From assembly GCA_944391325.1 (NCBI GenBank), contig CALXTC010000009.1, forward strand, positions 1-64,000: a stretch of 64,000 nt of DNA. The letters are read 5' to 3'. The DNA is from an uncultured Candidatus Saccharibacteria bacterium. Its GTDB lineage: Bacteria; Patescibacteriota; Saccharimonadia; Saccharimonadales; Saccharimonadaceae. Under the pieces are notes generated by a model, which was given only the letters and a program-made list of their open reading frames with translations, was not told the DNA's origin and did no database searches. The position numbers were made by a program, and so were the translations under genes. Positions 53,701-63,448 of this stretch are shown piece after piece. Position 1 is the first letter of the stretch. Each line of letters starts with the position of its first letter.

Positions 53701-53773
53701 AGTCCCTAAACCCTCCTATATTAATAATCTAATTATAGAATACCACAGTCTGGGAGTGCCGCTGTAAACACGC

Positions 53774-53779
53774 TATAAT
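53774..53779 (+). promoter_or_regulatory. -10 box of rarA, leaderless type
   Basis: TATAAT, six bases (ATTGGC), then ATG 53786. Confidence 0.6.
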
Positions 53780-53785
53780 ATTGGC

Positions 53786-55045
53786 ATGAAAAGCGAAGTG
53801 AGTCGCCCCATGCAACCGCTGGCCGAGCGCATGCGACCAAAGACTCTTGACGAAGTGGTTGGTCAGACCAAGGCAATGGCCATCTTGCGCCCCATTGTTG
53901 AGAAAGGCGAGCCTGTTTCGCTAATCTTCTGGGGGCCACCCGGCACTGGTAAAACAACCCTGGCTAGGATTATTGCCAGCGAGGTTAAGGCAGATTTTAT
54001 CGAAGTATCAGCTGTATCCGCCAAAAAGGCTGACGTCGAAAAGGTAATTGAGCGAGCACGACAAAATTGGAATCTACACATTCGCACTATCCTATTTGTC
54101 GACGAAATCCACCGTTTCAACAAGGCCCAGCAGGACGCCTTTTTGCCCCACGTCGAAAGTGGTCTAATATCACTAATTGGCGCCACGACTGAAAACCCTT
54201 CGTTCGAGGTTATTTCGCCACTAATATCTCGTTCGCGCGTCATCGTCTTAGAACAGTTATCGCCAGATGACATTAAAACCATATTGCGTCGAGCCATTGC
54301 CACCGAGAAACTCGAGGGGCGAGTTACCGAAGAGGCAATTGATGATTTGGCCAATCTGGCTCACGGAGATGCTCGCTATGCCCTGGGCGCATTAGAAATG
54401 GCCGAGGACTTAGTCGACGACAAGCAACAAATCACCCCCGCCACCATTGAACAGGCGATCGGACAAAAGCTACCTCGCTACGACAAGAAAGGCGACGGTC
54501 ATTACGATATTATCAGCGCCTTTATCAAATCGATGCGTGGTAGCGACGAACGGGCGGCACTGTATTATCTCGCTCGAATGATTCAAGCTGGCGAAGATCC
54601 CAAATTCATCGCTAGACGAATGGTGATTTTTGCTAGCGAAGATATTGGGCTAGCCGGTAATGGAGCCCTGGGATTAGCATTGAACGCCTTTATGGCCATT
54701 GAACGAGTTGGCCTACCCGAGGGTGGTATCATTCTATCTCATGTCACCGTCGCCCTATGTCGATCTAAAAAATCTCGCGAATCCTATGATGAGTGGATGA
54801 CCGCTAGTCGTCTAGCTGAACAATTTCCCGACAGTCCTATTCCCCTATCCATTCGTAATGGCGTAACCACGTTAATGAAAAATCTGGGCTATGGCAAGGG
54901 CTATAAATGGCAGGCAGGCTACCACCAACCCGGCAGTTATTTACCCGACGAAGTGCAAAATTTTTTAGATAATGGCGGTAAGCCAAAGGAAGGCCCAGTC
55001 AATGAGCATGGTCATCAGAATTCAGGTCAAACCTGGTGGAAGTAA
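53786..55045 (+). CDS. rarA: Replication-associated recombination protein A
   Basis: A 419-residue AAA+ ATPase of normal length. Walker A is [12 protein letters not shown], Walker [15 protein letters not shown], and the MgsA/RarA C-terminal tetramer domain ends with [15 protein letters not shown]. It acts at stalled replication forks. A TATAAT box ends six bases before the ATG, so the mRNA is predicted to be leaderless. A DUF167 gene starts inside its 3' end in another frame. Confidence 0.95.
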   Translation: MKSEVSRPMQPLAERMRPKTLDEVVGQTKAMAILRPIVEKGEPVSLIFWGPPGTGKTTLARIIASEVKADFIEVSAVSAKKADVEKVIERARQNWNLHIRTILFVDEIHRFNKAQQDAFLPHVESGLISLIGATTENPSFEVISPLISRSRVIVLEQLSPDDIKTILRRAIATEKLEGRVTEEAIDDLANLAHGDARYALGALEMAEDLVDDKQQITPATIEQAIGQKLPRYDKKGDGHYDIISAFIKSMRGSDERAALYYLARMIQAGEDPKFIARRMVIFASEDIGLAGNGALGLALNAFMAIERVGLPEGGIILSHVTVALCRSKKSRESYDEWMTASRLAEQFPDSPIPLSIRNGVTTLMKNLGYGKGYKWQAGYHQPGSYLPDEVQNFLDNGGKPKEGPVNEHGHQNSGQTWWK

Positions 55046-55229
55046 AAACGAAGTCTTAAAGTTAGACAGCAACAACTATTTAGTTAGGACCTCCGCCAAG
55101 CCAATTGATGGACAAGCCAACTCAGCTGTCATCAAGTTGTTAGCCAAGTATTTCAACGTTCCCAAATCAGCTATCGTCATTAAAAATGGCGCCACGTCAC
55201 GCTATAAGACCATCGTAATCAACAACTAG
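55002..55229 (+). CDS. DUF167/YggU family protein
   Basis: About 75 residues: [15 protein letters not shown] at the start, then [20 protein letters not shown], the YggU/DUF167 core, and a GATSRYKTI end. Function unknown. The start (ATG 55002, or 55008) lies inside the rarA 3' end, so translation is coupled to rarA. It converges with the CDP-alcohol transferase gene, their ends overlapping by four bases. Confidence 0.88.
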   Translation: MSMVIRIQVKPGGSKNEVLKLDSNNYLVRTSAKPIDGQANSAVIKLLAKYFNVPKSAIVIKNGATSRYKTIVINN

Positions 55230-55939
55230 TCAGACGATCCAGGTTGATCATTGCGTCTAGATGTGATCAAGTCCCGAATATAGCCACCGGCTGCCACCGA
55301 GCCTATTGCACATGATGCAACAGTCGCAATACGACTAGCCCTTTTAGCTATTACACCAACAGCCTCTTGCCCATGGTCAATCAGCATACTAGATGCCACG
55401 GCCAACCCTGGCGCCACCCAGCGAGCCACTTCAGCCACTCGACCAACCTGGCTAGTTTTAGGATTATTTTTAACTATAAATCTAGAAATACCATTAGCTG
55501 CCCAGCCAACAACCTTAGGACCATAGTTCATCGCCAATTCTTGGCCTGAATACACACCGCTACTATATAGCGTGCCAGCCAACATGATTGCCTTAGCCCC
55601 ATCAGCCCCAATGTCTAGGTATCGCCCCACCTGATAATTTGCCGTTCTAGTCTGGCGTGCAACAAAGCCGTCCAGAGCATCACAACAGGCACCAACCGCC
55701 ATTATGCCAAGACCCAAGGCATGGTTACCCTGCGCAAATTGATAGCACCCAGCCGCCTCAAGCCCAAGACCCAATAGGGTTATAGCATTAGCCGGCGTAA
55801 CGACACCATTAGTTCGTTCAGCCGTTTGTTGCAGTTTCGTCAACTGGCGACCAGCTACTGCGTCCAGCTGCGGCATAGGAATTAGGGCTGGGTCTTCGTT
55901 GCTATTATTTGGTGTTTGGTTTAGATTTTTTAGTTTCAT
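55226..55939 (-). CDS. CDP-alcohol phosphatidyltransferase family protein
   Basis: About 237 residues. The CDP-OH-P signature DxxDGxxARx9GxxxDxxxD is intact ([12 protein letters not shown] at the first part, GRYLDIGAD at the second). Four or five hydrophobic segments surround it. The family transfers a phosphatidyl or similar group from CDP-activated lipids to an alcohol, as in phosphatidylglycerol-phosphate or inositol-phosphate synthesis. The acceptor is not predictable. It overlaps the preceding gene by 35 bases. ATG 55939 is preferred over GTG 55954. Confidence 0.85.
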   Translation of the reverse strand: MKLKNLNQTPNNSNEDPALIPMPQLDAVAGRQLTKLQQTAERTNGVVTPANAITLLGLGLEAAGCYQFAQGNHALGLGIMAVGACCDALDGFVARQTRTANYQVGRYLDIGADGAKAIMLAGTLYSSGVYSGQELAMNYGPKVVGWAANGISRFIVKNNPKTSQVGRVAEVARWVAPGLAVASSMLIDHGQEAVGVIAKRASRIATVASCAIGSVAAGGYIRDLITSRRNDQPGSSD

Positions 55940-57662
55940 CTTTGGCTTTGTCACCCTTTATTCGCTTATTCTCGTCACTCACTAAACTTAGTTGGTTAGC
56001 CCGAATCAGTTCAGCCTCATCTAGCTTCTTAACTTCCGCAGCCCTGTCTGTTAGTTTGGTGCACAGGGTCTTTTGTAAATACTTAGTACCACCCAGAATA
56101 TTCGGCATATCCAAGTTTTGAATTTGCTTAGCCAGACTATTCAGGCAAAGCGGATTGTAGATACTGGCAATCCAGTCTAGGTTGACCATGATATAACGTA
56201 GTGTATCCAGGGTTAGTCCATAGGTTTTAGACACTTGGAACTGCATCCAGGGGAAGCCATCACTAGGGTTAGCAATCGCCCACCCAGCCGCCAGCATATA
56301 TTTGGTTACGTGCATATGGAATAGCTCGTATTCAGCCACATCTAGACCATCTGTTTCATCATCACCACTAACAGTGCGCAGCACCCGTGAGGCCGTAACT
56401 GTTTTATCGCAGTCAGCAAACAGTTTTCGTAACCGTGGCGAGCGTGACACACGACAATATTCAGCTAATCTAGCAATATATTCATCAGCCAAGTCAATTA
56501 AATAGACTTCATCCAGGTCATACACCAGCGTTTTACCGCGCACTTCCTCGGTGCGCACCGCCGCATCAAATTGTTGTCGCGTAAAATCACTAGTCCGTGG
56601 CTTTAAGTCATCTATCTTCTGCACTAGAATTGGATAAGTCTTGTCATCTAATGGCGCACCCAAGAAACCTGCCAATCTAAGATCACTGACGAGCGTTTGG
56701 ATAGTCGCAGTGTCTAAATCCGTCAGTGTAGTAGCAATACGATATGACGCCCTGCCAACTAATAGAAAAATCTGCATGAGATCTACGGCAGAAATTGCTT
56801 CATCCCGAGATTGAGACTGACTCATCTTGTCGGCAACCTTTTTAATTTCGCCAAATTTAGCAATCGTTAAATCGTCTAATGATGAATGCTGAGTTTTATC
56901 CTGTTCATTTGACTGCCGAGCGTTATCAGCGGCAGTCTTGCTAGCATCATCTTTGCCACAGTTGTGATTATCCCCGGCACTGTTATCGTGCTTGTCCTTG
57001 GCCTGTTTTGATAATTCGACAATTTTGACCTCAGCATTGCGTTCCTGGCCAACCTCTTTTGCATCAGCTTGCCCTGTAGTTGCCGACCGTTTCTTTTGAC
57101 TGGCTTCTTTTTGCTCAACCAAGCGCTTTGCCACTGCCAGTACTCTACCATCATGGCAATCAATACGATATTTATCTAAATATGTTAGACAATCATCTAC
57201 ACTAGCTAGCGCGACAGATTTATTTAAAAATATCTGGACACTATTTACCTTGGCCATCCGGAAAATTGAACTATCTGACAATAGCTGGCTGGCTGATTTA
57301 ATGTAGCCATCTTCCTCACCTGGAAAGACTGACTTGGTATAGATAAACAATGCTCCACCATCATTGACGAACAATTTAACGTCATCAGTGCGACCGCCTT
57401 GACCAACTATCTCGCCATAAACAATCTGCCGTGATTCAATCGGTAGCGTCACACCGCTGTTATCGGCATCCACAGACTTACGTCGGTTGCGTCGTCGTGA
57501 CGACCGACTAGTTTTAGATTTATTGGCGTCATCGGACCGTTCAGCAGAGGCAGCCATTTCCTGTCGCATTCGCATTATTTCCCGTAGACCAGCCAAGCCA
57601 CCCACTACATCGCCAGTGGTCTGGTCAACTATTGGTTGGTTTGAACTACTTGCCTCACTCAT
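55905..57662 (-). CDS. Large charged protein of unknown function (585 aa)
   Basis: The N-terminal 70 residues contain an Arg/Ser-rich stretch (SKTSRSSRRRNRRKSVDADN), the next 110 form a compact globular region (IVYGEIVGQGGRTDDVKLFV), then comes a charged low-complexity linker (about 185-265) and a long helical C-terminus. No membrane helix and no known domain was recognised. ATG 57662 lies ten bases after a TATAAT box (57673-57678) and diverges from plsC. It runs into the CDP-alcohol transferase gene and is probably cotranscribed. Confidence 0.75.
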   Translation of the reverse strand: MSEASSSNQPIVDQTTGDVVGGLAGLREIMRMRQEMAASAERSDDANKSKTSRSSRRRNRRKSVDADNSGVTLPIESRQIVYGEIVGQGGRTDDVKLFVNDGGALFIYTKSVFPGEEDGYIKSASQLLSDSSIFRMAKVNSVQIFLNKSVALASVDDCLTYLDKYRIDCHDGRVLAVAKRLVEQKEASQKKRSATTGQADAKEVGQERNAEVKIVELSKQAKDKHDNSAGDNHNCGKDDASKTAADNARQSNEQDKTQHSSLDDLTIAKFGEIKKVADKMSQSQSRDEAISAVDLMQIFLLVGRASYRIATTLTDLDTATIQTLVSDLRLAGFLGAPLDDKTYPILVQKIDDLKPRTSDFTRQQFDAAVRTEEVRGKTLVYDLDEVYLIDLADEYIARLAEYCRVSRSPRLRKLFADCDKTVTASRVLRTVSGDDETDGLDVAEYELFHMHVTKYMLAAGWAIANPSDGFPWMQFQVSKTYGLTLDTLRYIMVNLDWIASIYNPLCLNSLAKQIQNLDMPNILGGTKYLQKTLCTKLTDRAAEVKKLDEAELIRANQLSLVSDENKRIKGDKAKDETKKSKPNTK

Positions 57663-57672
57663 AATCTCTATT

Positions 57673-57715
57673 ATTATAGCATATATTTGCCATAACTTCA
57701 ATAAAAACGTATAAT
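57673..57715. promoter_or_regulatory. Divergent back-to-back promoters of plsC and the 585-aa gene
   Basis: Plus: TTGCCA (57687-57692), 17-base spacer, TATAAT (57710-57715), six bases, ATG 57722. Minus: TTGAAG (57696-57701), 17-base spacer, TATAAT (57673-57678), ten bases, ATG 57662. The two -35 regions interleave in a 59-base gap, so the promoters probably exclude each other. Confidence 0.75.
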
Positions 57716-57721
57716 ATGCTT

Positions 57722-58393
57722 ATGTCTGATCATCATGGCGACTTGCTAATGACTTGCTTGCGCCCGTTGGCTCATTCAATCTATCGCCTAATCTTCCCTG
57801 CTAAAACCGTTGGACTAGATAATTATCGTCGATTACCAGCCGATCAGCCACTTATTGTCGTGGCAAATCACCCCGGGCATCACGACCCCATCCTTTTGAT
57901 TTCCCGAATCAACCGTAATCTGCATTTTTTAGCTAAAACCGAACTGCTGGACGGCCACTTTGGCTGGTTTTTCAGTCGACTAGGCTTGGTTAGGGTTAAT
58001 CGCGACAAACACGGTTCAGGACTAGAACAGGCCAAGCGGTACTTGATGGACGGTCACATCATTGCTCTGTTTCCCGAGGGGACAATCAAGTTTAAAACAG
58101 TCAACCAGCTATTGCCGTTTAAGCACGGGGCAGTCAAGTTAGCCAATGCCACTGGTGCGCCAATTTTGCCAGTAGCCATCATTGGTCGGCCCCGTCCGTT
58201 TTGGTTTCGTCGTTGCAAAATATGTTTTGGGCAAGCCTATCATCCAAACGAGCAACTAGATATCGACCAAGAAACCACTCGGTTGCAGGAAAAAATTTTA
58301 GAGTTAATGAAAGCCAACGGCGTTGGTAACGTCGAGATTATACCAGGCAAGCCAGCCCAGAATCCTGGCAAGGAGCCACCAAAACAGGTATAA
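57722..58393 (+). CDS. plsC: 1-acyl-glycerol-3-phosphate acyltransferase (PlsC)
   Basis: A 223-residue enzyme. The acyltransferase motif NHxxxxD is NHPGHHD, and the FPEGT motif is LFPEGTIKF. One hydrophobic anchor near the N-terminus. It adds a second acyl chain to make phosphatidic acid at the membrane. ATG 57722 is chosen over 57716 because a TATAAT box ends exactly six bases before it. It precedes the acyl-CoA ligase gene, so the pair could activate and attach scavenged fatty acids. Confidence 0.93.
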   Translation: MSDHHGDLLMTCLRPLAHSIYRLIFPAKTVGLDNYRRLPADQPLIVVANHPGHHDPILLISRINRNLHFLAKTELLDGHFGWFFSRLGLVRVNRDKHGSGLEQAKRYLMDGHIIALFPEGTIKFKTVNQLLPFKHGAVKLANATGAPILPVAIIGRPRPFWFRRCKICFGQAYHPNEQLDIDQETTRLQEKILELMKANGVGNVEIIPGKPAQNPGKEPPKQV

Positions 58394-58404
58394 TACCCCA
58401 TATT

Positions 58405-60111
58405 ATGGCTAAACGACTTAAGGCGCCCTGGCTAAAATCTTATGGTCACCGCAAAAAATCCCTACATTACCCCAACGTTTCTATGTATGATTTGGTTGAA
58501 CGCAACGCCAACCAGCACCCTCTTGATATCGCCATTGATTATTTTGGCAACCAAATTAGCTATGAAGAGTTAATGCGCCAAACCGATATGGCCGCCCGTG
58601 GCTTCAAGGCTCTGGGCATCCAGCGTGGCGACGTTGTCTCTATCTGTAGCGCTAACATTCCCGAGGCTATTTACGCTATTTACGCCGCTAACAAAATTGG
58701 TGCGGTCGCTAATATTTTTCACCCCCTATCAGCCTCGGCTGAGATAGCCCATGCCGTTAATCTAGCCAACAGCAAGTACCTAGTCGCTATTGACGTGGCT
58801 TGGCCGGCTATCAAACCAATCATTGATGAAACTAGTCTAGAAAAAGTCATCGTCATTTCGCCAACCGCATCGCTACCGTTTGTATCTCGCACAGGCATGA
58901 AAATCGCCTCATTTATTCCATTGCTTCACAAAAAGCAGGAACGACCCCACGGTGACAAGGTCATGTTATGGCCAGAGCTATTGGCGGCTGGTGCTCGCTT
59001 CTATGGCGACGTCAATGTCCACACTAAAAGCAAGGATATCGCCGCCATTATCTATAGCGGTGGCACGACCGGGACACCCAAGGGCGTTGCCCTAAGCAAC
59101 CTAGCTTTTAACTCTATGGCTCTCCAGGTGCTGGCCATGTTCCCTGATTTCGCCATCCCCGGCAATAGCATCTTGGGGATTATGCCCATCTTTCACGGAT
59201 TTGGCCTGGGCGTCGGCATTCACGCCATGTTCGTCAACGATATGCAGGTTAAAATGTACCCTAAATTTGATGCTAAACGCTTCGATCGCATCCTGCGTCA
59301 GGCACAACCCAATCTGTTGGTGGGCGTGCCAACACTGTTCGAGGCAATGTTGCGTAATCGCCACATCAAAAAGCTTGACCTATCGTGCGTCAAACTAGCC
59401 ATTTCCGGTGGTGACTTATTAAACGACTCTTTGCATACCGAAATCGAAGATTTATTGCGCCACACCGGCAGCCAAGCCAATCTAATCCAAGGCTATGGAT
59501 TAGCTGAATGCTTATCCGTTTCCTGTGTAACGCCCCACGACATGTATCGACCCAACACCGTCGGCATTCCAGTGCCGGACGCCTTTTATAAAATCGTTGA
59601 ACCAGACACTGATATTGAAAAGCCAACAGGCGAGTTGGGCGAGATTGTTATCACCGGCCCAAATCTAATGACCGGTTATATCAACAATCAAGAGGAAACC
59701 AACAAGGCGCTAAAGTTGCATAATGATGGTCACATCTGGCTGCACACTGGCGACATTGGCTATATGGATAAGGACGGCTTCGTCTACTTTAAGCAACGGC
59801 TAAAGCGAATCATTATCAGCAGTGGCTATAATATTTATCCGTCGCAGGTTGAACACGTTATCTGTGAAGTCCCTGAAGTGCTGATTGCCACGGTCGTGGG
59901 CATACCCGACAAATATCGGGGGCATATCGCCAAGGCCTTTGTCGTCCTAAAGGACGGCGTCAAACCCAGTGGCGAAATACGCGATAAAATTATGAAACAC
60001 TGTCGGGCTAAGTTGGCTAAGTTTGAGCTACCCCGACAACTGGAATTTCGTAAATCTTTACCCAAAACAAAAGTAGGCAAAATTGCCTACACCGAGCTAA
60101 TGGATGAATAA
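58405..60111 (+). CDS. Long-chain fatty-acid-CoA ligase (AMP-binding enzyme)
   Basis: A 568-residue ANL enzyme. The phosphate-binding loop is YSGGTTGTPKGVA, and later motifs are QGYGLAECLS, the HTGDIGYMDKDGF hinge and the catalytic lysine in SLPKTKVGKIAY. It activates a fatty acid to an acyl-adenylate and thioester. A TATAAT box (58389-58394) ends ten bases before the ATG, so it has its own promoter in addition to plsC read-through. The neighbour plsC suggests use in phospholipid synthesis from host-derived fatty acids (inference). Confidence 0.92.
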   Translation: MAKRLKAPWLKSYGHRKKSLHYPNVSMYDLVERNANQHPLDIAIDYFGNQISYEELMRQTDMAARGFKALGIQRGDVVSICSANIPEAIYAIYAANKIGAVANIFHPLSASAEIAHAVNLANSKYLVAIDVAWPAIKPIIDETSLEKVIVISPTASLPFVSRTGMKIASFIPLLHKKQERPHGDKVMLWPELLAAGARFYGDVNVHTKSKDIAAIIYSGGTTGTPKGVALSNLAFNSMALQVLAMFPDFAIPGNSILGIMPIFHGFGLGVGIHAMFVNDMQVKMYPKFDAKRFDRILRQAQPNLLVGVPTLFEAMLRNRHIKKLDLSCVKLAISGGDLLNDSLHTEIEDLLRHTGSQANLIQGYGLAECLSVSCVTPHDMYRPNTVGIPVPDAFYKIVEPDTDIEKPTGELGEIVITGPNLMTGYINNQEETNKALKLHNDGHIWLHTGDIGYMDKDGFVYFKQRLKRIIISSGYNIYPSQVEHVICEVPEVLIATVVGIPDKYRGHIAKAFVVLKDGVKPSGEIRDKIMKHCRAKLAKFELPRQLEFRKSLPKTKVGKIAYTELMDE

Positions 60112-60131
60112 CAAATAGAATCAATAAGTCC

Positions 60132-60218
60132 TGGTGCGCCCGAGAAGACTTGAACTTCCACGTCGCAAGCGACACATGCACCTCAAGCATGCCTGTCTAC
60201 CAATTCCAGCACGAGCGC
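60132..60218 (-). tRNA. tRNA-Leu (GAG), CCA encoded
   Basis: Class II tRNA of 87 bases: acceptor GCGCTCG/CGGGCGC, anticodon stem CATGC/GCATG, loop TTGAGGT (GAG at 60182-60184), long variable arm GTCGCTTGCGAC, T-loop TTCAAGT. Confidence 0.97.
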
Positions 60219-60254
60219 ATAGATTAATTTTAACACAACGGGTTAAACACAAAA

Positions 60255-61223
60255 CTATTTCATTTTTATGGTAAAGGTTGCCCCGGGGGCGTACTTACCG
60301 CTATTGTTCGCAGCTGACACCTTACCACCGAGTTGCTCTGCCATTCGACTAGCCAGGCTTAGACCCAGTCCAAAGCCCTCCGAATTTCGCGATTCATCAG
60401 CCCGATAAAATCGGTTGAAAATGTTTGGTAAATCCTTAAGTGCAATACCTGGACCATGATCTCGCACAGAGATACTATTTTTATCGTTGCTAAAAATCTC
60501 TATCGTACTAGATGATGGCGAATATTTAACTGCATTGTCCAGATAAATATAGATAATTTCCGATAAGGCATCTTCGTTAGTCGTCAATATAAAATGCCCC
60601 ACCTGGTTATTTATAGTAATACTCTTAGCCTCGGCTGTATGGCTAATCCGATTAATAGCCGTGTGAACAGCATTGCTGACATCGACAGGCTCCTTCTCCA
60701 GCTCGTTTGAACCACTAAGCTTTAATAGCGTATCAGTTAAATGACGCAACTTATCTATCTCCTCTAGGTTACTCTGTAATTGTTCACGATAATCATCTTT
60801 TTTCGCGTCCTTATCTCGCAATAGAATTTCATTCTCCATTCGCATTGTCGCTAGCGGCGTTCTCAGCTCGTGGCTAGCGTCTGATACAAATCGCGTTTCG
60901 TCGTCCATCGCCCTCTCAATCGGCTTTAACGTCCATCTAGCCAACAGATAGGACAAGGCTAGTCCAATAATCAACATATTAACATTGACCAAAATTAAAC
61001 TTGTCCAGACCTTGGACTCAACATCATTCGCCCGACTTTTGTAAACCTTAGTAAAATTCTCGTCGACACGAAGCTCCCGGAAGATACTGGGGACTTCGTA
61101 GGGACGTTTTATCTCGCCAACCGTCACTGCCCCTAGGCACACCGAGAATGAGATAGAGATCACCATAATGACAATCGTGTAGATTGCCGTTAGCTTCAGG
61201 GTAGCCTTATCGAATATTTTCAA
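60255..61223 (-). CDS. Sensor histidine kinase
   Basis: A 322-residue membrane sensor. Two membrane helices (about 10-34 and 73-93) flank a short outside loop. The H box is SDASHELRTPLATM, the N box YIYLDNAVKYS, the G boxes VRDHGPGIA and EGFGLGLSLA. It phosphorylates the response regulator encoded just upstream. The start codon is TTG at 61223 behind AGGAG, 13 bases after the regulator stop. The signal is unknown; the small outside loop of about 38 residues suggests a simple or membrane-related cue. Confidence 0.93.
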   Translation of the reverse strand: MKIFDKATLKLTAIYTIVIMVISISFSVCLGAVTVGEIKRPYEVPSIFRELRVDENFTKVYKSRANDVESKVWTSLILVNVNMLIIGLALSYLLARWTLKPIERAMDDETRFVSDASHELRTPLATMRMENEILLRDKDAKKDDYREQLQSNLEEIDKLRHLTDTLLKLSGSNELEKEPVDVSNAVHTAINRISHTAEAKSITINNQVGHFILTTNEDALSEIIYIYLDNAVKYSPSSSTIEIFSNDKNSISVRDHGPGIALKDLPNIFNRFYRADESRNSEGFGLGLSLASRMAEQLGGKVSAANNSGKYAPGATFTIKMK

Positions 61224-61236
61224 TACTACAGAACTC

Positions 61237-61914
61237 CTATTGTTCTAACTCTAATCTGTATCCAAAACCGCGCAAAGTATGGATTAAATCTGGGCCAGCA
61301 AACGGCTTGTCAATCTTGCGCCTAAGTGATCCAATATACGCCTCGACAGTGTTGGGTAAAATATCAGCATCAAAGTCCCAAACGTGACCAATAATCTTGT
61401 CCTTACTAAGAGTGCGCCCCTCGTTACGCATTAAGTATTCCAACAATGCATATTCGGTCGAGGTAAGCTTAATGCGCTTTTTGCCTCGACGAACCTCTAG
61501 TCGCTCGGTATCAAGAGTTAGATCACCCACCTTTAGAATGTTGTCGACTGATTCAGTTGGTCGACGGAACAATGCCCGCATTCGGGCCAATAGCTCCTCA
61601 AAACTAAACGGTTTAACCATATAATCATCAGCACCGGCATCTAGACCCTCAATCCGATTGCGAACCTGACCTTTGGCCGTCAAAATAATGATCGGCGTTT
61701 TGATCCCTTTACTGCGAACTTCTCGGACGATCTCGACGCCTTCCTTACCCGGCAACATTCGATCAATAATCATCAGATCGTATTCACCGTGCAGTGCAGC
61801 CGACAGACCTTCGTTGCCGTCGTTGCAGATTTCAACGGCGTAATTTTCCTGCTTTAACCCTCGACCCAAGGCGTTAGCTAGTTTTAATTCATCCTCAATA
61901 ACTAGTATCTTCAT
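61237..61914 (-). CDS. OmpR-family response regulator
   Basis: A 225-residue protein. The receiver domain has the acidic pocket at EDE near the N-terminus, phospho-Asp in LMIIDRMLPGKEG and Lys in YMVKPFSF. The winged-helix DNA-binding domain follows (LTSTEYALLEYLMRNEG, then LRRKIDKPF and TLRGFGYRLE). It forms an operon with the kinase. GGGGGAG stands directly before the ATG; a long leader without obvious structure lies upstream. Confidence 0.95.
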   Translation of the reverse strand: MKILVIEDELKLANALGRGLKQENYAVEICNDGNEGLSAALHGEYDLMIIDRMLPGKEGVEIVREVRSKGIKTPIIILTAKGQVRNRIEGLDAGADDYMVKPFSFEELLARMRALFRRPTESVDNILKVGDLTLDTERLEVRRGKKRIKLTSTEYALLEYLMRNEGRTLSKDKIIGHVWDFDADILPNTVEAYIGSLRRKIDKPFAGPDLIHTLRGFGYRLELEQ

Positions 61915-61989
61915 ACTCCCCCTTGTCTTACGTATACCTATACCAATATTATATGCATACTTCCTGAAAAATAGCCAACAAAAAACACA

Positions 61990-62027
61990 AAATAAAAGAC
62001 GAGGGGTGGCCCGGTTTGGACCACCCC
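61990..62027 (-). terminator. Terminator of the 62082-62552 gene
   Basis: Stem GGGGTGG/CCACCCC (62003-62009, 62021-62027), extended by CC/GG with a bulge, followed on the minus strand by CGTCTTTTATTTT. Confidence 0.85.
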
Positions 62028-62067
62028 TATTAACCCTTTAGGTATAGCGACAGATGTCGCAAGGTAC

Positions 62068-62085
62068 GTAGCGCCTAGGCGCTAC
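62068..62085. repeat. Perfect 18-bp palindrome
   Basis: GTAGCGCCTAGGCGCTAC, identical on both strands, overlapping the stop codon of the 62082-62552 gene. It could be a binding site for a dimeric protein or an RNA hairpin with a very small loop. Confidence 0.9.
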
Positions 62086-62552
62086 AAGCGTCGGAACAGT
62101 TGACGCAGACGCCGGGCATGACGACTGTTGACCCGATAGGTTTCCACCTGGTCGGTCGGCATTGCTGCATCCAAGACCAAGGCAGACAACTGACCACGCA
62201 AATCGTCACCAACATTGCGCAACCAGTCTACGACGTCGCAATTCTTGCCCAGTCGCGACAGGCAGTAGTCCTGCCAACCTCCATGCAGGACGGCCAGCTG
62301 GCACGTCCCAGCATCAAGATCACACAGAGCAAACAGCTCGTTGAGTCCATTGGGATGATTGGACAGATCGTCAAAAGCCTGCTTAGCGTTAAGCAACAAC
62401 TGATCATCGCGACGAACACGAGCGACAGCCTCAGTACGCCGACGGAAAGCTTTCGACATCGACCCCAGCCGCAACAGCACCAGATTCTTACTGGGCCGAT
62501 CGCCCTTACTCGACAGCGCCTGAGTCGGCTGTTCCATTGTCAAGGTGCTCAT
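62082..62552 (-). CDS. Hypothetical protein (156 aa), GC-rich gene
   Basis: A 156-residue, probably helical soluble protein (RRRTEAVARVRRDDQLLLNA; later VETYRVNSRHARRLRQLFRR). AAGGAG lies seven bases before the ATG, a TTGACA-18-TACAAT promoter lies at 62598-62627, and a hairpin closes the gene. Codons are visibly more GC-rich than in the native genes. No domain recognised. The basic ends suggest nucleic-acid contact, but this is only a guess. Confidence 0.6.
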   Translation of the reverse strand: MSTLTMEQPTQALSSKGDRPSKNLVLLRLGSMSKAFRRRTEAVARVRRDDQLLLNAKQAFDDLSNHPNGLNELFALCDLDAGTCQLAVLHGGWQDYCLSRLGKNCDVVDWLRNVGDDLRGQLSALVLDAAMPTDQVETYRVNSRHARRLRQLFRRL

Positions 62553-62597
62553 AATCGCACTCCTTAAAACAGGTGGCCCGTATTGACCACGTATCTC

Positions 62598-62627
62598 ATT
62601 GTATCACATCTTTTCAATTTTTGTCAA
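62598..62627 (-). promoter_or_regulatory. Promoter of the 62082-62552 gene
   Basis: TTGACA (62622-62627), 18-base spacer, TACAAT (62598-62603), minus strand. Confidence 0.7.
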
Positions 62628-62643
62628 TGCTCAAATACGCAGT

Positions 62644-62673
62644 ATGGGGGATGGTCTGACGACCATCCCCCAT
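62644..62673 (-). terminator. Hairpin terminator of the 62696-63388 gene
   Basis: A perfect 13-bp stem ATGGGGGATGGTC with its complement (62644-62656 and 62661-62673) around TGAC; the T tail on the minus strand is weak. Confidence 0.75.
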
Positions 62674-62695
62674 AAAGTCCCGGTAGTTACGTTGG

Positions 62696-63388
62696 CTAGC
62701 AGATCTGATAGGTATCCCGGAAGGCCTCGGCCTCGATGCGGTAACCCGCACCGGTCGCCTCGTCCTCGACAATCAGGACGTCACCAGCGACCGCGAAGCA
62801 GTCGCTACCCCACGGCTCGTGGACGTTCAGCTGCTTGCCGTCGGACAAACCGGCGTCGATCAGACGCTGATCGTTCAGCAGCTGATCGGTCACCAGAACC
62901 GCTCGACGGTGATCCGGCTTCGACCAGCACGCCCGATAGGACAGTCCAGCCTCAGACAGGTCGTCCAGCAGCGGACGAATCCGCTGGTAGGCGTCGGGGT
63001 CGCGATCGACCAGGTAGTTGCGCAGGTCGCCCGCAAGAGGCTCACCCAGCATACCCTCGAGCTTGTCCTCGGCGACGCAATAGGCGTCGACGTAGACACC
63101 CTTCGTCGTCGGTGCGATCAGCGGCCTGACGATCAGATGCCACGACACCTTGTAGGTATCGCCGTCCGGGTGCTCCTGCGTCCGAACCCTGTACACACCA
63201 TCCTCGACGAAGACGGTCGAGCCCAGACCAGTGCTGGGCAGGTCGCACAGCGGCCCCATGTCGACCATCAGTACCTCGATCTTCTTGACCGGCACGATCG
63301 GGCCGACCCTGAACGCCAACATGTTGTCCTGCATGACGTCGTTAGCGGTCGGACCGTCAACCTCGTACGCATAGTCCAGCTCTGCCAT
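62696..63388 (-). CDS. Hypothetical protein (230 aa), strongly GC-rich gene
   Basis: A 230-residue soluble, acidic protein (MAELDYAYEVDGPTANDVMQ; GVYVDAYCVAEDKLEGML). The gene is the most GC-rich in the window, with G or C at most third codon positions, unlike the CorA-like gene beside it. AAAGGTGG stands six bases before the ATG and a TTGACA-16-TACAAT promoter lies at 63449-63476. No domain was recognised. Open frames on the opposite strand here are shadows created by the GC bias. A recent arrival by transfer is likely. Confidence 0.65.
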   Translation of the reverse strand: MAELDYAYEVDGPTANDVMQDNMLAFRVGPIVPVKKIEVLMVDMGPLCDLPSTGLGSTVFVEDGVYRVRTQEHPDGDTYKVSWHLIVRPLIAPTTKGVYVDAYCVAEDKLEGMLGEPLAGDLRNYLVDRDPDAYQRIRPLLDDLSEAGLSYRACWSKPDHRRAVLVTDQLLNDQRLIDAGLSDGKQLNVHEPWGSDCFAVAGDVLIVEDEATGAGYRIEAEAFRDTYQIC

Positions 63389-63448
63389 GTAAAACCACCT
63401 TTCGGTTCGACGTCGCCAGCCCCTATGGCTAGCGATCGCATGAGTAAT